Of a stretch of DNA of 64,000 nucleotides, positions 9,095-16,863 are shown one piece after another (within the stretch, counting starts at the first letter, position 1; every line of letters begins with the position of its first letter). The notes below the pieces were generated by a model. The model worked only from the letters and a program-made list of their open reading frames with translations. It searched no databases and was not told where the DNA came from. Origin of the DNA: RYN-230 sp963829725 (GTDB lineage Bacteria; Actinomycetota; Actinomycetes; Streptosporangiales; Streptosporangiaceae); the NCBI GenBank assembly GCA_963829725.1, contig CAWHJW010000019.1, positions 463,998 to 527,997 on the forward strand, written 5' to 3'. Position numbers and translations under genes: made by a program.

Positions 9095-9985
9095 ATGGAT
9101 CTGCGGCGCCTGGGGCACTTCCTCGCCGTGGCCGATCACGGCGGGTTCACTCGCGCGGCCAAGGCCGTGTTCGTCTCCCAGCCCGCGTTGTCACTGGCCG
9201 TCCGGGAACTCGAGGACGAACTCGGCACCGAGCTGTTCTACCGGGCAGGGCGCCAGGTGCGGCTCACCCCCGCGGGCCAGGCGCTCCTCGGCCCGGCCCG
9301 CCAGGCCCTGCGCGACGTGGACACCGCGCGGGCCGCGGTGGCCTCGGTCACCGGCCTGCTGGCCGGCTCGCTCACCCTCGGCTCCCTGCCCACGCTCGCC
9401 GCGGATCCGCTGGCCAGCCTGGTCGGCCGGTTCCGCACCGCCCACCCCGGAGTCCGCGTCAACCTCGCCGCCCCCGAAGACACCGCGGACCTGGCCGAAT
9501 TGCTGCAGACCGGCGAGTGCGAACTCGGGCTCGCCGAAGGCGCCACACTGCCGGCCGGACTCACCACCCGCGAACTCACCCGGCAGCGGCTCCAGGTCAT
9601 CCTGCCGCCCGGCACCACCAGGCCAGCCCAGCTGGCCGTGGAGGAACTCGGCAGCCTTCCGTTCATCGCCGCGCCGCGGGGAACGTCCAGCCGGCGGCTG
9701 CTCGACGAAGCACTCACGAGCGTGGGCCTGTCCCCGAGCATCGCGGTCGTCACCGCACAGCGCGAAGCCATCCTGCCGCTCGTGCTGGCGGGGGCAGGCG
9801 CCGCGCTGCTCCCCGAGCCGCTCGCCCGGGTCGCTGCCCGGCTCGGCGCCGTGGTGAGCGACCCGCGCCCGCCCATCACCCGCAGCATCGTTCTCGCCCA
9901 CCGGCCCGGGCCCCTGGCGCCCGCCGCCCGCCGGTTCCTGGAACTCGCGGCTGGCGCCACCCGGAACCCTGAGCCCCGGCCCTGA
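9095..9985 (+). CDS. LysR-type transcriptional regulator
   Basis: 296 aa, the usual LTTR length. The N-terminal winged helix (MDLRRLGHFLAVADHGGFTR, then AAKAVFVSQPALSLAVRELE) is canonical. The C-terminal part is the periplasmic-binding-like co-inducer domain. It probably controls the divergent DHA2 pump and itself in response to an unknown ligand. Confidence 0.92.
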   Translation: MDLRRLGHFLAVADHGGFTRAAKAVFVSQPALSLAVRELEDELGTELFYRAGRQVRLTPAGQALLGPARQALRDVDTARAAVASVTGLLAGSLTLGSLPTLAADPLASLVGRFRTAHPGVRVNLAAPEDTADLAELLQTGECELGLAEGATLPAGLTTRELTRQRLQVILPPGTTRPAQLAVEELGSLPFIAAPRGTSSRRLLDEALTSVGLSPSIAVVTAQREAILPLVLAGAGAALLPEPLARVAARLGAVVSDPRPPITRSIVLAHRPGPLAPAARRFLELAAGATRNPEPRP

Positions 9986-10083
9986 TCAACGCGGGGCGCA
10001 AACGGGCCACGTGCCTGATAGCCCAGTCCGGTCCTTACCTGTCAGCAGGTGGTTAGTGACCGGTGGCGCCGCCGGGTGCCCGG

Positions 10084-10260
10084 TCAGTCAGCCTCGACAG
10101 CGGCGCCGCATTCGGGGCATAGGTATGGGCGGCGTCTGGCGATGGCCCGCCATACGGCGTAGATGATGAACGGGAATCCCATCTTGGGGATTTCTCGTGT
10201 GGCCTGGACTGTTCCGTGGGTGGCGCACCGCCCGGTCTGGGCTTGGACCTCAGTGGCCAT
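10084..10260 (-). CDS. 58-aa small protein with C-terminal CxxC knuckle
   Basis: A short ORF with a good ribosome site (AGGAGGAAG) before ATG 10260. Sequence features are a Cys-x3-His pair near the N-terminus (RCATHG), a hydrophobic stretch MGFPFIIYAVWRAI and a final YLCPECGAAVEAD. The CPECG knuckle with the earlier Cys/His could hold zinc. It lies 40 bp downstream of the ABC permease and may be the last gene of that operon. I do not recognise a named family. Confidence 0.6.
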   Translation of the reverse strand: MATEVQAQTGRCATHGTVQATREIPKMGFPFIIYAVWRAIARRRPYLCPECGAAVEAD

Positions 10261-10300
10261 GGTCTTCCTCCTGTGATCACGTTTGGATCGCTCGCCGCAG

Positions 10301-11077
10301 TTAGCGTCCGAGTGGGAGCCAGCTGAACTTGCGGACAGCGATGAGGAAGCCCGCAGCTCCCCATGCGGCGACGATCAGCAGGTCCTGGGCGGCGAAACCC
10401 AGCCCGGTGGTGTGCGGGTTGTAGGCGGTGAGCAGCGCATTGGCCAAGTGGCGAACGGGGAAGATCTCGCCGACGTCGGCCAGCCAGTGCGGCAAGATCG
10501 TGACGGCGACGAACACGCCGGAGATGAAATAGAGCGGCAGCAGGACCGCCTGGGTGGTGGGCAGCGCGGTGTCCTCGTTGTGGATCAATGAGGTGACCGC
10601 GTAACCCAGGCAGCAGAACGAGGCGGCTCCGATGATCACTGTGGCGGCGAGCGCGGCGGCGGTTCGGCCGGGGACGTGGGCGCCGTAGGCGGCCCACCCG
10701 ATGCCGAGCAGCACGGCGGCCATGACGATCGCGATGACGACCGCGGTGAGCACGCGGCCGGCGATGATGGCCGCGGCCGGGACCGGCGTTGCGCGCCGCC
10801 GTTTCAGCACGCCGCGTTCACGCTGCGCGGTCACCGAGGCCACCAGGTTGCCGAAGGCGGCCGCGATGATCCCGAGCGTGATGATGCCGGGCACGTAGTA
10901 CACCGAGGTGGCGATCCGGCCGCCAGCGACCGGCACCGTGCCCCCGCCCCTGCCAAACAACGCAGCGAAGATCACCAGGAACAGCACGGGCAGGGCCAGG
11001 GTGAAGAACTGCGACTGGCGGTTACGGAGAAACGCGCGCACGTCGTAGCTGGACTGGTGCAGGGCCATTCTGATCAT
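10301..11077 (-). CDS. ABC-2 type exporter permease
   Basis: 258 aa with six predicted helices. The N-terminal helix (FFTLALPVLFLVIFAALF) and the central helices around GIIAAAFGNLVASVTAQRERGVLKR are typical of ABC2 permeases of the DrrB/natural-product exporter type. It overlaps the ATPase gene by 4 bp (ATGA) and forms the membrane half of the exporter. Probably regulated by the two-component system transcribed divergently from 12263. Confidence 0.88.
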   Translation of the reverse strand: MIRMALHQSSYDVRAFLRNRQSQFFTLALPVLFLVIFAALFGRGGGTVPVAGGRIATSVYYVPGIITLGIIAAAFGNLVASVTAQRERGVLKRRRATPVPAAAIIAGRVLTAVVIAIVMAAVLLGIGWAAYGAHVPGRTAAALAATVIIGAASFCCLGYAVTSLIHNEDTALPTTQAVLLPLYFISGVFVAVTILPHWLADVGEIFPVRHLANALLTAYNPHTTGLGFAAQDLLIVAAWGAAGFLIAVRKFSWLPLGR

Positions 11078-12060
11078 TGCAGGTCCTTGGTGCTGGTGGG
11101 CGAGCCGGTGAGGGACAGGTAGACCTCTTCCAGAGTCGGGCGGTGGACGTCGAGGTCAGGCAGGTCGAAACCGCAGCCGAGCGCCCAGCTCCCGAGCATC
11201 TGGAGGTGGACGAGCGGGCTTTCGCTGCGAAGGATGGTGGTTCCGAGCGGCCCGGGCTCGGCCAGCGGGGCGAGCCCCGCTGGCAGGTCACGGGTCTCCA
11301 CGCTCGCCGGGAGCGTGAAGCGGATGGCAGTAGCCATGTGGTCACGTCCGCCCAGCGTCAGCGGGGTTCCCCGGGCCACGACACGGCCGGCGGCCAGCAC
11401 CGCGATCCGGTCGGCCAGGTATTCCGCCTCGTCCATGTAATGGGTGGTGAGGAAGATCGTCTTGCCGAGCTGCCGCAGCCCGGCGACGACCTCCCAGGCG
11501 GCCCGGCGGGCGGACGGGTCGAAACCGGTAGTGGGCTCGTCCAGGAAGATGAGCTCTGGGTCGCCGATAAGCGCGAGCGCGAAATCGAGCCGCCGCCGCT
11601 GGCCACCCGACAGCCGGGTGCCGAGCACGCCGGCCTTCGCGGTGAGGCCAACCAGGGAGATGGTCTCGTCGATGTCCCGCGGCGCGCGGTAGAAGCCCGC
11701 GTACAGGGCCAGGGACTCGCGCACGGACAGCCCGGGCTCAGGCTCGGACTCCTGCAGGACGACCCCGACCCGGTCGCGCCAGGCCCCGCCTGCCGTGGCT
11801 GGGTCGTGGCCCAGCACGGAGATCTCCCCGGCTGTGCGCCGCCGGAACCCTTCGAGGATCTCCACCGTGGTGGTCTTGCCGGCGCCGTTCGGGCCGAGGA
11901 AGGCGAAGACCTCCCCGTGCCGCACCTCAAGGTCGATGCCTGCGACTGCCTCATGGCTCCCATAGCGCTTGACCAGGCCGCGGACGCTGATCACTGGCTC
12001 CGCACCGGCCGTTGCGGTCCCTGCCTGGCCTGCGCCGCGGTGCTCGCCCATACGGCTCAT
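11074..12060 (-). CDS. ABC exporter ATP-binding protein (DrrA-like)
   Basis: 328 aa. Walker A GPNGAGKTT near residue 53, signature LSGGQRRR, Walker B ELIFLDEPTTG and switch His in FLTTHYMDEAEYLADR are all present. The 100-residue C-terminal tail is typical of DrrA-type ATPases. The start ATG follows GAGGAGCGAG at good spacing. First gene of the exporter operon. Confidence 0.92.
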   Translation of the reverse strand: MSRMGEHRGAGQAGTATAGAEPVISVRGLVKRYGSHEAVAGIDLEVRHGEVFAFLGPNGAGKTTTVEILEGFRRRTAGEISVLGHDPATAGGAWRDRVGVVLQESEPEPGLSVRESLALYAGFYRAPRDIDETISLVGLTAKAGVLGTRLSGGQRRRLDFALALIGDPELIFLDEPTTGFDPSARRAAWEVVAGLRQLGKTIFLTTHYMDEAEYLADRIAVLAAGRVVARGTPLTLGGRDHMATAIRFTLPASVETRDLPAGLAPLAEPGPLGTTILRSESPLVHLQMLGSWALGCGFDLPDLDVHRPTLEEVYLSLTGSPTSTKDLQ

Positions 12061-12262
12061 CTCGCTCCTCAGACTGGGTGACTCTCGGCGTCCAGCCTGG
12101 TGCGGGGACGGCCTCGTCCTCTTCGGCGTGCCAGTGGATCCTGGCGCCGCGCCGCTTCACCCGTGGATGACCATGCTCTCCACCTGAGGGTGGAGTCCGG
12201 GCGGCCGCGAATCCACCCGCCGGGCACGAGACGGCGGAGAGATCGCGCCGTACGGTTGAGGG

Positions 12263-13471
12263 GTGAGCTCCAAGGCCGCCATCCCGGCTGGCATGTCCGA
12301 GCTGCAACAGGCGCAGGGTCGCCAGCGGGTGGCCTCCCTTTCGATCCGCATGCTCGCCGTTGCCGCGATCGCTTTCGTGGTGGCCACCTCGTTTCAGGCC
12401 CGGCCAGCTCCGGGTGGCCACGGTGAGTCTCTTGGTGTCGCGGTCGCGCTGCTCGTGTTCTGCGGCGCCACCATCGCCGCGATGTGGCTGGCTCTGGCCG
12501 AGCCCGGCCTGCGGCTAGCGGTGCTGCTGGCGGTGCTGCTGGCCGCCGTGGTAGGTGCCGCAGCGCTGATTGGCTTGCAGGGCAACAACGCAGGATTCCT
12601 CGGGGTGTTCCCAGCTGTGTGCCTGGCTGCCCTGGTACTGCCGGCCCGCTTGAGCGCTGCCATGGCCGGCCTGGCGGTCGGCGCGGTCACCGGGGCGTGG
12701 CTGTCGGATGGACACGTGCCCATCGCGGGCATCGTCTTGAACGATTTCGGGATACTGGCCTTCTTCCTGCTGTCGCTGTTCGCCAGCCGGCTGCGGGAGA
12801 GCAACCAGCGGGCAGAAGTGCTGCTCGCTGAGCTGGAGCAGACCCGGGCCGCGCAAGCCCAGGCCGCTGCGCTGGGCGAGCGCCAGCGCCTCGCCCGTGA
12901 GATGCATGACGTGCTGGCCCACTCGCTGTCCGGCCTGGTGCTGAACCTAGAGACCGCCAGGCTTCTCGCCCGGCAAGGCGGCGCGGATCCGCAGGTCAGC
13001 GGGGCGATCGAGCGGGCCCACCGGCTGGCCAGAACCGGGCTCGAAGAGGCACGGCGGGCGATCGGCATGCTCCGCGGCGACGCGCTGCCTGGCCCTGAGC
13101 GGCTCGCCGAGCTGGCCGCCGAGTTCGAAGAGAACACCGGCGTGGCCTGCAAGGTCGCCGCGACCGGCGACGGTTCCCGCAACCTGGGTACCGACGGCCG
13201 GCTGACCATTTACCGGGTCGCGCAGGAGGCATTGACCAACATCCGCAAGCACGCCCGCGCCTACCGGGTGGAGATCCGCCTGACCCATGAGTCATCCGGC
13301 ACCAGGCTGACCATCGAGGACTTCGGCCCGTGCGGCGAGCACGGAGCTGCCCCCGACGGGACAGGCTACGGGCTTACCGGCATGAGAGAACGGGCTGAGC
13401 TGCTCGGCGGCACCCTCACCGCTGCCCCCACCAGCGGCGGTTTCCAGGTCCAGCTATGGGTACCCGCATGA
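12263..13471 (+). CDS. NarL/LiaS-type sensor histidine kinase
   Basis: 402 aa from GTG 12263. An N-terminal block of about five membrane helices (residues 30-165) is followed by a coiled-coil linker (RAEVLLAELEQTRAAQAQ). The HisKA_3 dimerisation box has its phosphoacceptor His near residue 215 (REMHDVLAHSLSG). The HATPase domain shows QEALTNIRKHA and the G box GYGLTGMRERAELLGG. The stop overlaps the response regulator start (ATGA). Divergent to the ABC exporter, whose expression it likely controls in response to membrane stress. Confidence 0.92.
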   Translation: MSSKAAIPAGMSELQQAQGRQRVASLSIRMLAVAAIAFVVATSFQARPAPGGHGESLGVAVALLVFCGATIAAMWLALAEPGLRLAVLLAVLLAAVVGAAALIGLQGNNAGFLGVFPAVCLAALVLPARLSAAMAGLAVGAVTGAWLSDGHVPIAGIVLNDFGILAFFLLSLFASRLRESNQRAEVLLAELEQTRAAQAQAAALGERQRLAREMHDVLAHSLSGLVLNLETARLLARQGGADPQVSGAIERAHRLARTGLEEARRAIGMLRGDALPGPERLAELAAEFEENTGVACKVAATGDGSRNLGTDGRLTIYRVAQEALTNIRKHARAYRVEIRLTHESSGTRLTIEDFGPCGEHGAAPDGTGYGLTGMRERAELLGGTLTAAPTSGGFQVQLWVPA

Positions 13472-14118
13472 CCGGTGTCATCCGCGTCCTGGTAGCCGAT
13501 GACCAGCGCGTGGTCCGCGAGGGACTCGCCACCCTGCTCGGGCTTCTCGCGGGGGTCGAAGTTGCCGGCACGGCAGCCAACGGAGATGAGGCGCTGGCGC
13601 TGGCGATCAAGTTCCGGCCAGACGTGGTGCTGATGGACCTCCGGATGCCTCACTGCGACGGAGTCGAGGCCACCCGCCGCCTCCGCGACCACGACGCCAG
13701 CATCAAAGTGCTCGTTCTCACCACCTACACCGATGACCGCTCCGTCATCGACGCGCTGCGCGCAGGTGCCCGAGGGTACCTGACCAAGGACGCCGGCGCA
13801 GCGGAAATCCGGGAAGCACTCCAGCGGGTCACCCAAGGCCAGGCCGCCATCGATCCTGCCGTCCAGCACCACCTGGTCAGCGCCATCGTCACCGGCCCAT
13901 CCACGCCGCCCGCACCGCAACTACCAGCGGGCCTCACGCAGCGTGAAGCCGAGGTGCTCACCCTGATCGCCCAGGGACTGTCGAACACAGAAATCGCCGG
14001 CCGGCTCGTGGTCAGCGAGACCACAGTGAAGAGCCACATCAACCACCTCTTCGCCAAGACCGGCGTCCGTGACCGGGCACAAGCGGTCACCTACGCCTTC
14101 CAGCACGGGCTCACCTGA
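13468..14118 (+). CDS. NarL/LuxR-type response regulator
   Basis: 216 aa from the ATG at 13468, which overlaps the kinase stop codon; an ATG four codons earlier is also possible. The receiver domain has the acidic pocket VADDQ and phosphoacceptor Asp57 (VVLMDLRMP), with Lys in YLTKDAG. The LuxR helix-turn-helix (LTQREAEVLTLIAQGLSNTE) ends the protein. Partner of the kinase encoded just upstream. Confidence 0.93.
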   Translation: MTGVIRVLVADDQRVVREGLATLLGLLAGVEVAGTAANGDEALALAIKFRPDVVLMDLRMPHCDGVEATRRLRDHDASIKVLVLTTYTDDRSVIDALRAGARGYLTKDAGAAEIREALQRVTQGQAAIDPAVQHHLVSAIVTGPSTPPAPQLPAGLTQREAEVLTLIAQGLSNTEIAGRLVVSETTVKSHINHLFAKTGVRDRAQAVTYAFQHGLT

Positions 14119-14226
14119 CATCGCCGCTCCCGGACTGCCGGGTTCGGTGGCACTGCGAGCGTCCCCGGTCTGCCGGACGGCTGCGTATCCCGGCGGGTCA
14201 GTGGCGGGTGAGGGACGTCCGGAAGG

Positions 14227-14622
14227 CTAATCCGCGGCCGGCAGGGACGCGAGCGCGGCCCGGAGCCTGCTGGCCGCTTCCTCGGCCACGGGCACGAGGG
14301 CAGCCTCTCCCGTCACGGTCACCATGGTCTGCGGGTCGAGTGCTTCCACCACCGTCTGGCCGGCGTCGCCGCGGATCACCACGTTGCAGGGCAGCAGCAG
14401 CCCGACCGAGATGTCGGTGGCCAGCGCCCGGTGGGCCAGGGGCGGGTTGCACGCCCCCAGGATCAGGTACTCACCCATCTCCTGGCCCAGTTTCTCGCGC
14501 AGCGTGGCCTGGACATCGATCTCGGTGAGCACGCCGAAGCCCTGCTCCCTGAGGGCCTCGCGGACCCGCGCGGCCGCCTCCGCGAAGGGCAGCGCGGTAC
14601 GCACGGTCATGCCATAGTCCAT
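14227..14622 (-). CDS. DUF302 family protein
   Basis: 131 aa. The pattern VREALREQGFGVLTEIDVQ..L.EKLG and ILGACNPPLAHRAL..D..VGLLLPCNVVI is typical of DUF302. The domain's function is unknown, but it is often found beside CsoR-type repressors and metal or sulfur genes. It starts 12 bp after the CsoR-like gene with GAGGAG 8 bases before the ATG, so the two form an operon under the 14913-14950 palindrome. Confidence 0.85.
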   Translation of the reverse strand: MDYGMTVRTALPFAEAAARVREALREQGFGVLTEIDVQATLREKLGQEMGEYLILGACNPPLAHRALATDISVGLLLPCNVVIRGDAGQTVVEALDPQTMVTVTGEAALVPVAEEAASRLRAALASLPAAD

Positions 14623-14634
14623 GTCTGCATCTCC

Positions 14635-14895
14635 TCAGGACAGGGTGAGGAACATCTTTTCCATCTGCTCCTCGGTCATCGGGGCCTGGCCCTCGGCGGT
14701 CAGGCACTGGCGCATCCCGCTGGACACGATCTTGAACCCGGCCCGGTCCAGGGCCCGGGATACCGCGGCGAGCTGGGTCACCACGTCGGCGCAGTGCCGC
14801 CCCGACTCGATCATGGAGATCACTCCGGCCAGCTGGCCCTGCGCGCGGCGGAGCCGGTTCAGGACCTGCCCCTGCGCATCCTCGTCGATCTTCAC
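14635..14895 (-). CDS. CsoR-family repressor, CstR-like (two Cys, no copper His)
   Basis: 86 aa from GTG 14895, 8 bases after GAGGAGG; a longer upstream frame reads through the operator and is not used. The fold signature is VLNRLRRAQGQLAGV. Cys35 (GRHCADVV) and Cys64 (MRQCL) are conserved. The residue four before Cys64, where copper sensors have His, is Gly. This matches persulfide-sensing CstR better than Cu(I)-sensing CsoR. Linked rhodanese and DUF2892 genes agree. Sulfur sensing is inferred. It is preceded by its own palindromic operator, implying autoregulation. Confidence 0.85.
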   Translation of the reverse strand: MKIDEDAQGQVLNRLRRAQGQLAGVISMIESGRHCADVVTQLAAVSRALDRAGFKIVSSGMRQCLTAEGQAPMTEEQMEKMFLTLS

Positions 14896-14912
14896 AGGCT
14901 GCCTCCTCTGCT

Positions 14913-14950
14913 GCCGCACCAGCATACCCCATGGGGTATGCTGGTGCGGC
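14913..14950. promoter_or_regulatory. 38-bp perfect palindrome with CsoR/CstR operator core
   Basis: The centre reads ATACCCCATGGGGTAT and the dyad continues without a mismatch to 19 bp on each side. It starts 17 bp before the repressor start codon, consistent with autorepression, and could also fold as a very stable hairpin in the leader. Confidence 0.8.
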
Positions 14951-15086
14951 TCGCTGGAGCACTGCCGCCCGGGCCGTGATGTGGGCCGCCCGGCGAGAGC
15001 CTCCCGGTAGTGGGATCTTACCCGGATACCCCGGCAGGTATTTGCGCACCAGGTCCCTGGCCGGCTACCTTCAGCTTGAACGCCAT

Positions 15087-15102
15087 ATACCCCCATGGGT
15101 AT
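15087..15102. promoter_or_regulatory. CsoR/CstR-type operator upstream of rhodanese
   Basis: ATACCC-CCAT-GGGTAT, directly in front of the AAGGAGG (15105-15111) of the rhodanese gene, so binding would also cover the ribosome site or promoter. Confidence 0.72.
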
Positions 15103-15117
15103 CTAAGGAGGAACTAG

Positions 15118-15444
15118 GTGGTCCCCGAAGTCGACCTGCACACCTTCGCCTCCGCGCATGCAGACGGAGCTTTCGTCATCGACGTGCGCGAGCCGTATGA
15201 GTACGTGGCCGGGCATGTGCCGGGCGCGCGGCTCATCCGGATGGCCCGGCTGCCGCACCACGCCGGCGATCTGCCGGCCGGTGAGCCGGTGTACGTGATC
15301 TGCGCGTCCGGGAACCGCAGCTGGACGGCGGCGCAGTTCCTCATCCAGCGCGGGATTGACGCCAGGTCGGTGGCCGGCGGCACCGGGGACTGGACCGCCC
15401 GTGGCCTGCCCGTGGCCCGCGGTGCACAGGAAAACGTCGCGTGA
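15118..15444 (+). CDS. Single-domain rhodanese sulfurtransferase
   Basis: 108 aa from GTG 15118 with AAGGAGG six bases upstream. The signature DVREPYEYVAGHVPGA and the active loop CASGNRS (catalytic Cys) are intact. Rhodaneses carry sulfane sulfur as a Cys persulfide. The operator at 15087 and the divergent CstR-like gene suggest induction by persulfide or polysulfide. Confidence 0.92.
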   Translation: MVPEVDLHTFASAHADGAFVIDVREPYEYVAGHVPGARLIRMARLPHHAGDLPAGEPVYVICASGNRSWTAAQFLIQRGIDARSVAGGTGDWTARGLPVARGAQENVA

Positions 15445-15569
15445 CTCGCCGCCTCTCCATGACCGAAGACACGAGGAAGGCGCAGCCAGGATGAGCGGGT
15501 GGGGTGGCCCTACTGGCCGCCGCCGCGCGGGCTCTTGATCGGGCTGAGCCTGGGCGTGCTGGGGCGGGC

Positions 15570-15723
15570 GGCGGCCCCCGAGCAGGGCAGCGTACCGGGC
15601 CAGGTAGAGCGGCCATCCCTGGTCGCCGTCGACGCCGTCGCCGACCGACTGCCAGCCGGGACCGTGCCGGTCGAGGTGGCGGTGCTCCAGTTCGACCGAC
15701 GTGAAGGCCACGATCAGCAGTCG
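15570..15723 (-). pseudogene. C-terminal remnant of SRPBCC/AHSA1-type protein
   Basis: The minus-strand frame reads VAFTSVELEHRHLDRHGPGW then a GDQGWPLYLARYAALL ending, the typical C-terminus of actinobacterial SRPBCC (activator of Hsp90 ATPase-like) proteins. The N-terminal 100 residues are missing and no start is near. The rest of 15445-15785 holds nothing else I can name. Confidence 0.6.
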
Positions 15724-15785
15724 GCTGATCCGGGCTAACCGCGTCCAGTACGCGGGCAGAAGGCCAGCCGGGTAGCCGCTGCCGG

Positions 15786-16466
15786 TCACGTGCTGGCTGG
15801 CTGGCTGATATCACCCGCGGTGAAGGGCAGGCCGGCCAGCCGCCATTCGGGCATCCCGCCGGCCAGCCGGCGGGCAGTGCGCCCGTTCGACCGGAGCAGG
15901 CGGACGGCCTCGTGGGCGAAGACGCAGTACGGGCCGCGGCAATAGGCGACGATCTCGGCGTCGGCAGGCAGTTCGGCGAGGCGCTCTTCCAGTTGCGTGA
16001 TGGGAATGGAGACAGCACCGGGGATGTGCCCGGCGGCGTATTCGGCCCGGGGCCGGACGTCGAGGACGGTGGCCTGCCCGGAGCGGGCGCGGCGCAGCAG
16101 TTCTTCGCGGGCGATCTGCTCGACGTCCTCGCCCAGGTAGGCCTCCTGGGCGGGCGCCACCTCGGCCAGCAGGCCAGCCGCGACATCACGCACGCTGACG
16201 TAGAGCCGGGCGACGTCGTCGCTGGCCAGGGAGTAGTAGACGCGGGTGCCCTGCTTGCGGGTGACCACCAGCCGGGCGTGGTGGAGTATCTGCAGGTGCG
16301 CTGAGCAGCTGGTCAGGCCCAGTCCTGCTTCGCTTGCGAGCTCTTCGACGCTCCGCTCGCCCTGGGCGAGCAGGTCGAGGAGCTCCAGCCGCCTGGGGCT
16401 GCCCAGCGCCTTGCCGATGCGGGCGAACTGCTCGTACAGCCTGGTTTTACGCTGCGCGTCCCCCAT
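15786..16466 (-). CDS. ArsR-type HTH fused to rhodanese domain
   Basis: 226 aa from ATG 16466 (GGGAGGAGG upstream). Residues about 1-100 are an ArsR winged helix (IGKALGSPRRLELLDLLAQG, then LTSCSAHLQILHHARLV). Residues about 125-220 are a rhodanese domain with the active loop CRGPYCVFA. Such fusions are transcriptional regulators that probably sense reactive sulfur through the rhodanese Cys. A 24-bp palindrome upstream is its likely operator. Confidence 0.9.
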   Translation of the reverse strand: MGDAQRKTRLYEQFARIGKALGSPRRLELLDLLAQGERSVEELASEAGLGLTSCSAHLQILHHARLVVTRKQGTRVYYSLASDDVARLYVSVRDVAAGLLAEVAPAQEAYLGEDVEQIAREELLRRARSGQATVLDVRPRAEYAAGHIPGAVSIPITQLEERLAELPADAEIVAYCRGPYCVFAHEAVRLLRSNGRTARRLAGGMPEWRLAGLPFTAGDISQPAST

Positions 16467-16508
16467 CGCTGCCTCCTCCCGGCACCCCGTCAGCCTGCCA
16501 TAGTTCCC

Positions 16509-16532
16509 ATATTCCATATATCTATGGAATAT
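16509..16532. promoter_or_regulatory. ArsR-type operator palindrome
   Basis: ATATTCCATA-TATC-TATGGAATAT: perfect 10-bp arms with a 4-bp spacer in an AT-rich patch, 43 bp before the ArsR-rhodanese start. Form and location fit an ArsR/SmtB operator that could also control the rightward genes. Confidence 0.72.
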
Positions 16533-16575
16533 TGTAGCTTAGCTGAGGAGAGCGTTACCGCAATTCCTGGAGGGA

Positions 16576-16677
16576 GTGCCCGTGCCCGTGCCCGTGCCCG
16601 TGCCCGTGGCCGTGGCCGTGGCCGTGCCCGTGGCCGTGCCCGTGGCCGTGGCCGTGGCCGTGGCCGTGGCCGTGGCC
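16576..16677. repeat. Hexanucleotide tandem repeat, 17 units of GTGCCC/GTGGCC
   Basis: 17 contiguous hexamers, five GTGCCC first and mostly GTGGCC later. The plus strand reads (Val-Pro/Ala)n, the minus strand (Gly-His)n. It lies exactly where the start of the broken MBL-fold gene should be, so slippage could change its reading or promoter spacing. Confidence 0.9.
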
Positions 16678-16680
16678 GTA

Positions 16681-16863
16681 ATCAAGATCGTGCCCGTGGT
16701 CGATGAAGAGCTGGGTAAGCCGTCCTACCTCGCCGGCCTGGGTGATGGCCGGGCGCCGGTGGTGGATGTGCCCCGACGTGCCGGGCAGAGTGACGTCGCT
16801 GTCCTTCGCGGCCCGCCGGACTGGTCGCAGGCCACTGGCCTGCCGCTGGCGGCCCGGGCGTGA
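16681..16863 (+). pseudogene. Collapsed MBL-fold/rhodanese protein: N- and C-terminal ends only
   Basis: The frame reads VVDEELGKPSYLAGLGDGRA, the start of MBL-fold hydrolases of the persulfide-dioxygenase type (usually VVDEGLGNSSYLVDLGDGRA). It then jumps to VLRGPPDWSQATGLPLAARA, the end of a rhodanese domain (usually AGGPDDWAAATGRPL). About 400 internal residues are missing, including all metal ligands. The stop overlaps the GTG of the MFS gene, so the original operon layout survives. It may now serve as a translated leader. Confidence 0.6.

Noticed and set aside
10053..10697. 214-aa minus-strand frame
   Set aside because: Shadow of the ABC permease in another frame; the real small gene here is 10084-10260.
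15103..15789. 228-aa minus-strand frame opposite the rhodanese gene
   Set aside because: Half is the shadow of rhodanese, half an SRPBCC remnant; not one gene.
16576..16677. Hexamer tract considered as a CRISPR or as a Gly-His metal-binding gene
   Set aside because: No spacers, so not CRISPR. The minus-strand frame lacks a start signal and the plus strand matches a known family downstream, so the Gly-His reading stays a finding, not a gene.
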